Positions 39,045 through 51,651 of a stretch of 64,000 bases of DNA are shown here, piece by piece; the stretch's first letter is position 1; every line of letters starts with the position of its first letter. Source of the DNA: Lingula anatina (taxonomy: Eukaryota > Brachiopoda > Lingulata > Lingulida > Lingulidae); contig NW_019775634.1 in NCBI RefSeq assembly GCF_001039355.2, positions 62,001 through 126,000 of the forward strand, in the 5' to 3' direction. A model generated the notes under the pieces. The model searched no databases. It saw nothing but the letters and a program-made list of their open reading frames with translations, and was not told the DNA's origin. Both the position numbers and the translations under genes were made by a program.

Positions 39045-40666
39045 ATCATACTGGGCAAGATTAAAATCTGTCCTGGTAAGATTGAAATTTCAGTGTTGCA
39101 AAAGAAATATAAAGTGAATATCATTATGAAAATAGTAAAAACACATTACATAGCAGTCAAATTATAGGAACAATAATGTTTAATTCACCATAAACTTCAA
39201 GTTTAAGATTTCATGACCATTTTTGATGCATCCTGAAAATAATCTTAACTGAATGTATATATCAAGAAATATACCATATGATGGAAATCTACATCTCTCA
39301 AGTTTTAATCTCAGAATTTAGCAGCATTAGCAAGGGTTTTACATTTTGGTTTCTTTGGATCTTATGAAACCTGCTTATTTAACCATAATTAAAGACAATA
39401 TGTCTGGTCTCCCTCTCCCCCTCTCAAAATCATACCATGGTCATCAATATATGTGAATGAAACCCATTTGCCTCACCTATTTGCCTCAAAATAGAAAGCA
39501 TGTGGGAGGTTTCATTACATTTGTCAGAGCAAATAGAAGTGTCTGATTGCCAATGTCTGTGCACTTCAATGAAGTGAAGAGAGTGTGGGAAGAGACAGGA
39601 TCTCTTGTTCTTAAGATTTCTTTAATGTTCCCAGACATGTGAGATTATTCCCTGAAATCACAGAATTTGCTGAACTTTTTTTGTTCAAGTGATGGCTGCC
39701 CCTGGATCCCTGGCAGATTAAGTGTTTGGCCCCTTGATAAATGTTCACAGATTTAGAAAAAAAGAGGGGGAGGGAGAGAGAGTGGGAGGGATTTTTTATC
39801 AAAGTGAGTTAAGGTGATTTTGGGGTAGACTGGATATTTGAGGTTTTATTAATTGTCCCAGGGGGAGTCACTACCCTTTTAAAACTGCTTAGTTTTTGGT
39901 TGAAATGAGGAAAACTCAAAGGATGTTTTAAAAAAGAATGGGAATGGAGTGATGAATGCTGTTGCAGTTATAGATTCTACTGAACTTTGAAGATCGTGGT
40001 TTTAGTCAAAATGCTGCAATTTTTGTGGGTGTTAAATGCCATTAATTAGACCCTTAAGAATTTGCATTCATTTCTTTTCTCTGGTGATATTGGCAATTTA
40101 TTCTGAATTTTCCCAGAAAGCAATTATTTTGAAAGCACAATTGAGTGTATAAAATTGTATGTGTATTTTTACTTTATAAATCAGGATAATAAATCATTTT
40201 AAAGTTATGTGAACATTGTAATGAATAGGTGTTATATTAATTTCAACCCACCGAGTCCGAGAATGCCATTATGTTGTATTTTTTTTTACTTCATTCAGCT
40301 CCAACATACTGCCTGATAGGATTTTAGCACATGGGGAATGTTGATACTTTGAACATAATGAATAAAGCATATTTCCTTAAGTAATGTCGTATAAGTACTA
40401 TCTAAAAAGTGATCATTCAAGAGTTTGGAAATAAATGAAGGCATAATTCTATCTGTCATAATGTTTACATTTGTCAGTGAATAAGTAAAGTAATGAATAT
40501 TGATAAAATAAAACGTTAGAGCAAGTGATGAAGTGTTTAAAATTTGTTAGTCAATAAAAAAAGCTGAAAGGTTTCACTGAAATTATTTTTGCCTATGAAT
40601 CTTGCATGTCTACCATGCCTGTGGTCTGAAAATGCATTGCATGTCTTCCTTTCCCCAGCTCCCATG

Positions 40667-41023
40667 AGAGCATTCAGAACAACGAAATAACAGATTCACG
40701 GATCAAATATGGCGACCCACTCAAAAGCTTGCCGCTGAATTCCCATTTAGACACTGAATAGATTCCCCATGGGATTACATAACAATCATTCAAGTGGGTC
40801 GCAGGGGCGGATCCAGAGCTATTTACTGACAGTCTTCCAAATTATCTTTGTTGATTCATCCTCCAATTTTGACCGTCTTCCAACAGAAAAAATTAGATAC
40901 CCGTCAATGTAAACTTGAAAATCTGACCGTCTTCCGGAAGACCCAGAAGACGGCCTAAATCTGCCCCTGGGTCGGCCATATTATATCCCTGGATCAGTTA
41001 GTCATCTGTTCTGAATGCGGTCT
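40667..41023. mobile_element. TTA-family TIR element, copy c (interrupted)
   Basis: The left part (GAGAGCATTCAGAAC...CAAGTGGGTCG) and right part (GGCCATATTATATCC...GTTCTGAATGCGGTC) together align with copy a at 28653. They are split by the 168-bp element at 40802. The flanks no longer show a clear TTA duplication, consistent with an older copy. Confidence 0.75.
40802..40969. mobile_element. Short TIR element, copy 2 (5-bp TSD GGTCG), nested
   Basis: A 168-bp copy of the CAGGGGCGGATCC family. It is flanked by perfect 5-bp repeats GGTCG (40797-40801 and 40970-40974) and sits inside the TTA-family element. The palindrome GTCTTCCGGAAGAC is at 40929-40942. Because the host element continues on both sides, the boundaries are fixed independently of the TIRs. 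Confidence 0.92.
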
Positions 41024-41384
41024 ATGTCATTTAAAGTGCTTAATCTGATTGGAAATTCTTTCCCACGCTAATTTTTTATTCAGTAAATATGAATACAGTG
41101 CATCGATCTTTTTTTCATGAACACTTAATTCTGTTTACTATCCACTTTTCTAGTCATTTAAAANAAGAAGACGGCCTAAATCCGCCCCTGGGTCGGCCAT
41201 ATTATATCCCTGGATCAGTTAGTCTTCTGTTCTGAATGCGGTCTATGTCATTTAAAGTGCTTACTCTGATTGGAAATTCTTTCCCACGCTAATTTTTTAT
41301 TCAGTAAATATGAATATAGTGCATCGATCTTTTTTTCATGAACACTTAATTCTGTTTACTATCCACTTTTCTAGACATTTAAAA
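40945..41384. repeat. 219-bp direct duplication joined by one N
   Basis: 40945-41163 and 41166-41384 are almost identical (a handful of substitutions, such as GTCATC/GTCTTC), with a single N at 41164 between them. The second copy starts inside the last part of the 40802 element. The N and near-identity point to two haplotypes placed in series by the assembler rather than a true tandem repeat. Confidence 0.8.
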
Positions 41385-42003
41385 AAGTCATTTCATGATG
41401 ACGGGCTACTCACAGATGTATACTAATTGCTATAATATGATGTAGACTGAAGGAGGATATGTTACTAAGAGACAGTAGATGTATATTCAAATCAGTGAAA
41501 AGGATATTTATTTACATATATATTTTAGCAGTATCCTGAAGCCATGTCTTTTATTGATGTAGTTCTGTAGCTTACTGAAATATCTTGTTTGGAAATGGTT
41601 GTATCTCTGCATGATGTACCTTTTGTTTTTCCTATTGATGTCAGAAGAAATGTGTATGCTCCTTTGACAATAGCTTAAGAAAACAACTGATACTTTGCCA
41701 GTTAATGTAACATATGCTTATAGTCGGACTTCAGCAAAGGATCACCTGGCTGTGTGGCAGATATGACTTCTCTGGTAAAGTATCAGTCTATTTCTGCAGC
41801 AATTGACAAAAACATCTTCATTTTGATTGAAAATATATTGCTGGTTAATCTTTTCTACATACTGGTTTCATTAAGATTCTTGGCTAGAAACTGAGGAAGG
41901 AAAATTTGAGAGGGAATCTTCAACCCTACAGCATGTAGGTGCTCAGTTTTAAAGAACCTAGTATTTGCAAGTACAGCCATTTTGTGTTTTTTAATAGCTA
42001 ACT

Positions 42004-42139
42004 GCCTCATAGGTTCAGAGCACTAGAACATGTCTGTCTTTATTGTCTTGGTGTATCAAAACACTAGAACAGGTCTATCCTTACTGCCTCAGTGGTTCAG
42101 AACACTAGAACAGGTCTGTCCCTACTGCTTCAATGGTTT
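42004..42139. repeat. 41-bp tandem repeat, 3.3 units
   Basis: Units begin at 42004, 42045 and 42086 with a partial unit from 42127. All share the core CACTAGAACANGTCTRTC. The open frame that covers it is produced by the repeat. Confidence 0.85.
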
Positions 42140-44248
42140 GATTTCAGAAGTACAACTTTGTAAAGAACTTCAAATATCTTATAAGGACATCTTGTGCTTT
42201 GAGGCTATTAATTACAGTTACAGTTCTATTCCTATTGACTTATACAAGAATTTCTCTTTGGAACTATTTGGATTACCTTTCTTAACTATTTTAAACAGAA
42301 AAACAGTGCACCACACTACTAGTAAACAGACAGCTGTCAAAGTACTACTACTTATTAATAAATAAATGGATTAGTACATTGTTGATACCAGTATTGTTAC
42401 CTACATATAGTTGTGGGTGTTGAAATGAAATTGTTTACCTCAGTCTTGCACACCTGTTTGTGTATTTTGCAGGACATTTGTTAATGCACATAATGTACAT
42501 AATGTACACAGCTAACAATCAAATATTTGATTGTTTTGAGGTATACTTTGGAAGCAGCACAACAAAAGATTGATTATAATACATGTGCGTGTAGGTACGA
42601 ACATGCTCACGTGCATACATAGGTGTAAAAACACAGCTACACGCAAATTGTCATGCACGTTTATGAATGAATGCCCACACGTGCGCAAATACATAACATT
42701 AGGTCAAATTCAGGGCATGATTTTGCACTGTAGCTCTTAATAGTGAAGAGATCAATAAGCTACCACCAAAACGTGGGTGGCAATTGAAGAGATGTTTACT
42801 GTTGATAGATGAAGTGCAATAACTATGCAAATATACGTATATCGTATATATATGTCAACATTTTGCTGTAAAGTTGTTATTAAAACATGTACTCATATGC
42901 ACAGTGCCCCAATATATGCTGATTCCTTCATATGCCCATTGATCTGAATACTGTTAGCATTCAGTATTTATTGTACAAAAACCAATTTCCTGATAAGCAT
43001 GTATCATGTTCTCAAAGTAGTCCAAAATTTGATTGTTTATAGGGATATTATGCAAGCACCACCTTAAACTTGCTTAAGATTAAGTCCGTGGACGTCATCA
43101 AGATTGAATGTGATGTGATGTGAACGTCATCAAGATTGAATAACATAAATGTAATGTAGCAGGGGGCAATGTGAATACAGTGTGATGGTCATACCAATCA
43201 ACACGTAAATTATTTTCCTAGAAGTATTCTTAGAGCCATCTCTGTAGGGTACATCCTGGACAGGTGAAGCATTTCCATGAAAAAACATGGAGCGAAATGT
43301 TGGTCAGAAATTCCCCTTGAAATAGATTATGGTCATAATTTTGAAAACATTTTCATTTTTACTAGGGGGATTTCACCATGTTACATTAAAAACACAGCAC
43401 TTGAATTTTTTTATGAAATACTTTTCTAAGTTCATTTATCCCAACCATCTTTGACATCATCAGCCCTTAGGAATGATCTTGACATTCAGAATTTTTTTTA
43501 CAGCTAATGAAGTTTAAATGTATTAAATATGGCATAATATAATTAATCAGTTGTTGTCAGAGTCATAAGATTATTTTGCTTACAGCACCTGTAAAGCTTT
43601 CAAGTATATTTGCAGAAATAATTAAAAAACCATATACAAAAAAGTTTTTTTTTATGAATATAGAAGTATAAAACAGTACTATGCTTTAAACAGTATGCCA
43701 TTTCATTTTCAGGGGGCTCTTTCCCTTTGAATTTATTCATTTATTGAAGTTATTGATGTTAAATAGTTTTTGGTGTTATTAATATGAGTCATGCGAGGTA
43801 TAAACCAATAACCTTAAAAACTGATCTAGTGCATCTGGAAAAACAAACTCCTCGGTTGCAGTAAGTGCTATTGAAAATGCCATTTCTGATTGCAAGCCAT
43901 TGAAGGTAGACAATATCCCAGGCACTCGTTTGATTGAGAGAGATATTTGCAGGAAATTGTGGTTTGGTCTACTGCCAGGTTACCACAGGCGCAATTGAAA
44001 TTATGCACGTTTTGCGCAACGTTTTCTGCTTTTATAGGTTTGCATTGCTCAAGTAAGGTTTTGAAATATAATGATATTGTCAGGAAAAATGCGTTTGTTT
44101 TTTATTTTAAATTCACGAAAGCAGTTTACTGTGGTATCTAAAATGATCTTATTTATTTTTGAGTTTTTTTTTCTTTTGCATCTCAATGAGAGAATATGAA
44201 GTATGTGTTTTTTTTGGATGCTTTCTTTATGAAAAGAAAAGCTTTGGA

Positions 44249-46800
44249 GGGTTTAATTTCAAGCTGATTTAGGTCAGTTTGGGTGAACGTTCTTGGTTAT
44301 GGATTCTTTGTTGTATAAACAGGTGTGTTATTTCACAAGCCATTTAGCATTTAGAGCATCCTTTATTTCTAGAAGATCCTTTTGTTTTTTTGGTTTCACG
44401 AATATGTTTGTTTTGAGGAGAAAAAAAAAAGAAAAACCAATTAAGGTCAGAAATAAAAGGACATTTGATATTAACATACCAATCTGATTTTGATTTGAAT
44501 AGAATCAAAGAATTGGCTTAATTTCGTCGTCTTTAAGATATGTATAGCAGTAGGCGTATTGTCAGCTCCAGGCATCAGTATCATAGATCAGACTAAAATA
44601 ATGAAGCATGAGACCAATATACTAATACATGTACCTAAGTATATAGTATACATGAGTTATGACAGTGTTTTTGGCCATGTTTTTAAGGATGCATCAAAAA
44701 ATCCCAAAACCTCGAGCGTGTTTTTTAAAAGTATGACCAAAATAAACAAATATTGCCTTTGTATTGCTGAAACCTAAGAGATAAACTTTATAGCTGCCTT
44801 CATAATTGTGAGCATAAGGTCCCTGGAAATGGCTTTTTAGAACATCCTCCTAGACATGTAGCCAGAGGAGGAAAAAGAGATGATTAGCCTCATTATCCTG
44901 TTGCTGTCCAATTTTTTCCTCATGCCTATTGATCTACAAAATAAGAGGAAGAAACATAAGGTGTCAGGGAGGCATTATGTGGATGACATACATGAATGTT
45001 ATATATATATGCAAGTGTATTTGACTCAAATTTACATGTATATGCAATGGTGAGAGTGAAGAACAAAACGCCCATGCATAGTGTGACTAACTGAAATTCA
45101 TTCGTGATGTGTGTGTACCCGAGATACAAGGTTTTACAGTTGAAATACTCTGTGTTGTATGTCATCTTAGGCCTGTTAACNNNNNNNNNNNNNNNNNNNN
45201 NNNNNNNNNNNNNNNNNNNNNNNNNNNNNNNNNNNNNNNNNNNNNNNNNNNNNNNNNNNNNNNNNNNNNNNNNNNNNNNNNNNNNNNNNNNNNNNNNNNN
45301 NNNNNNNNNNNNNNNNNNNNNNNNNNNNNNNNNNNNNNNNNNNNNNNNNNNNNNNNNNNNNNNNNNNNNNNNNNNNNNNNNNNNNNNNNNNNNNNNNNNN
45401 NNNNNNNNNNNNNNNNNNNNNNNNNNNNNNNNNNNNNNNNNNNNNNNNNNNNNNNNNNNNNNNNNNNNNNNNNNNNNNNNNNNNNNNNNNNNNNNNNNNN
45501 NNNNNNNNNNNNNNNNNNNNNNNNNNNNNNNNNNNNNNNNNNNNNNNNNNNNNNNNNNNNNNNNNNNNNNNNNNNNNNNNNNNNNNNNNNNNNNNNNNNN
45601 NNNNNNNNNNNNNNNNNNNNNNNNNNNNNNNNNNNNNNNNNNNNNNNNNNNNNNNNNNNNNNNNNNNNNNNNNNNNNNNNNNNNNNNNNNNNNNNNNNNN
45701 NNNNNNNNNNNNNNNNNNNNNNNNNNNNNNNNNNNNNNNNNNNNNNNNNNNNNNNNNNNNNNNNNNNNNNNNNNNNNNNNNNNNNNNNNNNNNNNNNNNN
45801 NNNNNNNNNNNNNNNNNNNNNNNNNNNNNNNNNNNNNNNNNNNNNNNNNNNNNNNNNNNNNNNNNNNNNNNNNGGGTTTAATTTCAAGCTGATTTAGGTC
45901 AGTTTGGGTGAACGTTCTTGGTTATGGATTCTTTGTTGTATAAACAGGTGTGTTATTTCACAAGCCATTTAGCATTTAGAGCATCCTTTATTTCTAGAAG
46001 ATCCTTTTGTTTTTTTGGTTTCACGAATATGTTTGTTTTGAGGAGAAAAAAAAAAGAAAAACCAATTAAGGTCAGAAATAAAAGGACATTTGATATTAAC
46101 ATACCAATCTGATTTTGATTTGAATAGAATCAAAGAATTGGCTTAATTTCGTCGTCTTTAAGATATGTATAGCAGTAGGCGTATTGTCAGCTCCAGGCAT
46201 CAGTATCATAGATCAGACTAAAATAATGAAGCATGAGACCAATATACTAATACATGTACCTAAGTATATAGTATACATGAGTTAGGACAGTGTTTTTGGC
46301 CATGTTTTTAAGGATGCATCAAAAAATCCCAAAACCTCGAGCGTGTTTTTTAAAAGTATGACCAAAATAAACAAATATTGCCTTTGTATTGCTGAAACCT
46401 AAGAGATAAACTTTATAGCTGCCTTCATAATTGTGAGCATAAGGTCCCTGGAAATGGCTTTTTAGAACATCCTCCTAGACATGTAGCCAGAGGAGGAAAA
46501 AGAGATGATTAGCCTCATTATCCTGTTGCTGTCCAATTTTTTCCTCATGCCTATTGATCTACAAAATAAGAGGAAGAAACATAAGGTGTCAGGGAGGCAT
46601 TATGTGGAAGACATACATGAATGTTATATATATGCAAGTGTATTTGACTCAAATTTACATGTATATGCAATGGTGAGAGTGAAGAACAAAACACCCATGT
46701 GTGGTGTGACAAACTCAAGTTCATTCGTGATATGTGTGTATGCGAGATACTAGGTTTTACAGTTGAAATACTCTGTGTTGTATGTCATCTTAGGCCTGTT
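44249..46800. repeat. 930-bp direct duplication around a 693-N gap
   Basis: 44249-45177 is repeated at 45874-46800 (offset 1625, with a 2-bp AT-tract difference) at about 98-99% identity. Differences include TATGACAG/TAGGACAG and GATGACAT/GAAGACAT. The N gap 45181-45873 lies between. This looks like two haplotypes left in tandem. The identity ends at the insertion point of the 3.27-kb element that starts at 46801. Confidence 0.85.
45181..45873. other. Assembly gap (693 N)
   Basis: A run of N bases. Open frames drawn across it are artefacts. Confidence 0.99.
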
Positions 46801-49800
46801 CAGTAGGACACATACTGTCACGGCGTAGGGTTTTTACGTCGTTTTTTCACGCGCCATTACGTTACGTCGCGTTCGTTTTGTGAAACAGTGGAAATTTGAC
46901 CGAAAAATGTCAATATTATCTGCAATATTATCTGCAATATCTAATATTTCCAATCAGATGATATATTAATTGGGTATTTAAGCTTCATACCCATGTAATA
47001 TTTCACTTGGAAACGTTTTTTTTTCCAGAGTTTATGTTCGCCAAACTCACGACGTCGCGGTAACATTTTTCCTTGGCAACATCGTAACTTTCCTTATAAT
47101 TTGCAAACTAGAGAGTGTGCGGGAAATTCCAGAGCCTGTATAATGTGTTTAAAAGCCATAATTGTGTGGCTAAATTTTTATTCAAATCTATCCTTGTAAA
47201 CAAATGCCTCAGCTGTTTTCGTGGGAAGATAGTGTAAAATTCAGGATTTGACGTCATGCATCGGCCAAGACGAGCCCAACTGAATGTTTGTTTACATTTT
47301 CACCTATTTGCACTTTGGCGAATACTTGTGTTAAATATGGTCGGTAATTCTATTTTTATGTTGATATATGTTACTGTCTGTATAAGGTTTAGTCCTAATT
47401 CCATTTTACGATGTTACGACTGATATTTGTACAAAAACAATATCTAAGGAGCTGGTCAAAATTTTCAGTGGTAAATATGCAAGCTTAAATTGGCTAATAT
47501 ATGTATTTCTAAATGTTATCTGTGTTTTATGTGACATTGATAAGATAAGTGGTTTGTTTTCTTCATTTTAATTGGCAGATAAGTATTTTTAATAAGCATA
47601 TATTTCTTTAAAATCCTTTATTCAACATATACAACATACTGAAACATGTTGAACAATTTTATCTGGCAAGTTATAATAGTAGAAAAAAATAATAAATTAA
47701 CATGATGATAGTAATAAATCCACCTTGTCAGTGATATAATTTATAAATGCAATTTTTGATTGTTTTATGTTAAAGAACTTCTCTGTAGGCATTTGGCAAT
47801 TAAAATATTTGAAGACATTGTATATAATCAGGGCACTAAATTTGCATTTATTATCAAGTACAACCGGCTGTTTAAAAACACATGGACTTTCTTGTTACAG
47901 TGAACACTAGTTCTACTATATGAAAGAAAATGAAAAGAAAAATGTCACAAAGCATATTTAAGCTTTGTGATCATGTCTCATAATGTTTATAATTATTATT
48001 TAAAGATACAGTGTCATTTTCAACATTAATCACAAAATTATAGTTTTGCATGTTTTTTTTTACAAAATCATGAATTCTTAGAGAGGACATGATTAATGTA
48101 TACTAAACTGCAAAAGGTCTGTTTCCCTTCTTTTCTTTCTCTTTTTCATTTTCCATTCCTTTGCTGTCTTTCACTTTGAATATTATAAGCCAACAATTAA
48201 GTGGTAAACCATGGGCTATTGGTTTTCTGCAATTATCAACTTTTATTGAAAAATACAGTGACTATCAAGTCTATGCCTTTAGTTGCTTTAGATCTGTCCA
48301 AATACTCAGTAAATATATCTTTCATATCTCTATCAATAGAGGTATAGAAATAAATACATAAACAAAGGATGCTTAATTGATCGATATGATATCATCATGA
48401 TCACTTTCACATTATGTAGCACCCACTTTCCCTGTTACTTGCATGAAACTCTTCATTTTCACCTGCAATGAAAAAATACCACTACAACATAAATTATTAG
48501 AGACCCTGGTTAAAGATAAACATTTACATAAATTGAGAACATGTATCAAAACTTAATTACTACAGAAGACCACAACCGATCCACACATAGTTAATGGTAC
48601 CGGGGGTACATAAGGCACCGTTACAACAAAGTTTACTATGAATTACATAATAATGCTTTCCTGGGAACAAACATGATGATGCTCAAAATTTTTCTACTGT
48701 AGATTTGCATTGTGGAATGTACTTTGAGATATAGCTGTATAACAATTAGAAGTGTATAATTGAAGATTAAACACGTACCCGTATACTTATCAAATGAATC
48801 TTGGCAGGTGCTCGCGCTGGTAAACTGCTTTCGTATCATTATTCAGACTTGCCAAAAATTAAGTAAATCTGTTGACTGATGTAAATGAGTCGGGGTAGGT
48901 CACACAGTGCAGAATGAACAACACCCCCTATTAACAAAACTACATGTACGATACATTGTATACTACATGTATAACTTACAACTTGGACATCCGAATGTAC
49001 TATATACCGTACATGATCTTGAAGTTGGGGGGAAGGCATACACTTTTTTCGTACAAAGTATAACTTCTGAATTCTGTTGAAAATCTATACCTACCTCATT
49101 ATAATCTTCATATATAGTTTACATGTGTGGGTCACAAATTTCCGCAAGTTTTGGTGCAATTCGAAACTGGCCGCACAATTCACTCCACCTGTCCACCCTC
49201 GTGATAAAATTGCGGGATTTCCAATGAAAATAGGTCAGACAAACTCCCGCAAAACGAGAGGCAAAATTGGTTCTTCGGCATTAAATTTAAGTTGTATTTT
49301 TATTATTTCATGCAATCATTGCCCTAATAAACTGACAACCTTATTTGTGATCACACTGGACTTAAGAAATGCATAATTTGAAGGCCCAATCCGCATGTCA
49401 CATGACTTCTGTCACATGATATTTACGAATCAAACCAGTTCAAGGTCAGTAGTCTGCTGCTTAGGAGAAAAGTGTGGATCATAGCACTTTATGTGAAATT
49501 TGAGGTTAGTTTGAGACATTTTAGAGTGAATAAAGCTGTTTATTTGCTTGAAAGACGGCAAAAATGGGTATTTTATTCGATGGTTTTGCGCGGGAGTAAA
49601 TTTCCGCTGATTTTGACAACTTTCCAGATTTTTGGTCGAGACTGACAAACCAAAGAGTGTGTGGGATTTTCCTTTAAAAATTGAAAACCTTTATACTTTA
49701 GCAATCTTTTTTCGCAATTTAAGCGAATTTTATATTTGTAAACAAATTTCTAGCATTATAGTCCCTCCCTAGACAGGTTCGTTTTTGGTTCTGTAAAAAA

Positions 49801-50071
49801 TTTCGTCCTCTGTATTCAGTACGCGGTGGTAAGATTACTTGACGGTTTATTGGTAAAACTATGCTCTTTTTCGACAGAAGAACAAATGCTTATTCACTTT
49901 CTTATATATAAAAGTTCAAGCCACAGTAGATTTTTTGCAATATAGATTTACGTGCAACGTACTCATTTTCAATGAGTCGCCATTCTCGAGCTATTTTGTT
50001 GCGCGGACGTAGCAAATGGACAATCATGACGTGCCGAAGTACACCGCTTTTCGACAGTATGTGTCCTACTG
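46801..50071. mobile_element. 3.27-kb DNA transposon with 19-bp TIRs, no intact transposase
   Basis: It begins CAGTAGGACACATACTGTC (46801-46819) and ends with the exact reverse complement at 50053-50071. It is flanked by the 3-bp direct repeat GTT (46798-46800 and 50072-50074). Inside the left and right ends are CpG-rich segments and related subterminal motifs in direct orientation (AGAGTGTGCGGGAAATTCC near 47113, AGAGTGTGTGGGATTTTCC near 49656; TTGTAAACAAAT near 47194 and 49736). The longest internal frame is 99 codons with no transposase motif I recognise, so it is a non-autonomous or decayed copy. A 3-bp TSD occurs in CACTA-like (CMC/EnSpm) and some other superfamilies. I do not assign one. 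Confidence 0.85.
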
Positions 50072-50808
50072 GTTAGCCTGCAATTTCTAAGGGGTGGGGG
50101 GTCCTTTTTGAAAATTTTGATCTTTTCTACCATGAAAACTACAAGTGTTTATATGCATAGGACCTAGGTCTCATTTTGATTCAGAGTGGATATCTTTACC
50201 AGACCCAGAGGGAGGGTCTTCCACCTCACCCCTTCTCCCTCACTTTCACTTTCACTTTCACCTTTTGCCTAGCGGCCTGTAATACCTGCTACAGCTTAGC
50301 TAGGAGACCATCTGCTTTAAAGATTCACAGAACTAGACATGATTTTTTCATTGATTTCTTTTGACCAATTTTTATCCATTTACCTTTATAGTAGTACTCA
50401 TACCTATTTCCTAAGTCAAGAAATAAGTTTACAACATAAACATGTAAGACTTTTTTTTTTCCAAAAACTATTGTTTATATCTCCATCTAATGTAATACAA
50501 GATTTCCTTTTTAAAACATATTAGATAATAAAAACAAATCTAGATCTGCGTGGTGCTGTGTGGGTGTTAGTTCAAGTTATGGTGACCTCACGCTAAATAG
50601 CTCCTGTTACCAATTAGTGGAACCCCCCTCTGGGGAGTAACGAGTGAAGTATAACTTTTACAGGTAATCCTTGCAGCTGTTCTGCAAAACAGGTTTAGAA
50701 TCTTCTTAAAATATTGTTTGCCTAAATGCCAAACTTTTATTATTTATATTTTTCATACCTGGTATTACATTGTACATTTTGCCAAATTGGCCAATTGCTG
50801 ACACCATG

Positions 50809-50810
<2 letters not shown>

Positions 50811-50849
<39 letters not shown>
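50811..50849. repeat. Poly-T run, 39 bases
   Basis: An uninterrupted T homopolymer. It could be the tail of a minus-strand retroposon or simple expansion. No flanking duplication was found. Confidence 0.95.
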
Positions 50850-50852
<3 letters not shown>

Positions 50853-51601
50853 CAGACAATGCAACTAGGCAAGAACAACACTATATCAAAAAGTGACAAA
50901 TTTCAAGAATTTTTTGAAGGATATAATTTTTCTTTTCTTTTTTTATTCCCACAAAATGTTGGACTGGTCCTTCATGATAACAAAACATCAAGGGACAAAT
51001 ATTTTTTATCAAAATGAAATTTTTGTTTTGTGAATATGTTTTCTGAGACATAGTTCTCTCTTAAAACTTAAGTGCACAGGACTTGTGTGAACGAACTAAC
51101 AAAGCAAGTTTTCATGATGAATTTTAAATGTTCTCACTCTTTTGCCGTTCCTCTTCATTCCTTTCCAGTTTGATGATATATTATTATATAATAGATTAGC
51201 ATGGAAAGTTTGATAATTTCATTTAAAATGGACCCAGTTTGTGTTTGAACATAACCACATAAAAAACTGGATATAAGACAAATAAATTTCATGCATTACC
51301 CAGTTATTGCTTGGAAAATAAAAACATATCCTACAAGGTCATTCAGTGAACCAGTTTTAAATATCCAAAGGGGGGTTAGTGCGTGCAGACATAACTCAAG
51401 AACGCGCCAGCGATTATTATGATATGTGACTTTGTAATATGCCGTGGACCTCAAAATATATGCATAATGTCTATTTATTATGTTTCATTGCGTACCAGAG
51501 AAAATTGTGCAACAGCTGTGCAGGCATATGTCATAATTATGGGAGAATTCTTTCTGCTGACCTGGCACTGTTCATTGGCAGCTTGTCAAATTCTGATATG
51601 C

Positions 51602-51606
51602 CTCTC

Positions 51607-51648
<42 letters not shown>
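51602..51648. repeat. (CT)n microsatellite
   Basis: About 23 CT units with one CCC interruption. Confidence 0.95.

Positions 51649-51651
<3 letters not shown>

Larger units (their letters stand above)
26296..46800. other. Transposon-rich non-coding stretch
   Basis: No convincing gene in 20 kb. The contents are microsatellites, three copies of a TTA-flanked inverted-repeat element (two carrying later insertions), a copy of the 5-bp-TSD family, small tandem repeats and two assembly duplications. One open frame (31004-31513, 169 codons) is longer than expected by chance but has no recognisable features. If 26258 and 55686 are exons of one gene, this lies in its intron. Confidence 0.5.

Noticed and set aside
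45104-45897. Open frames of 241-262 codons on both strands
   Set aside because: They consist almost entirely of unknown residues from the 693-N gap.
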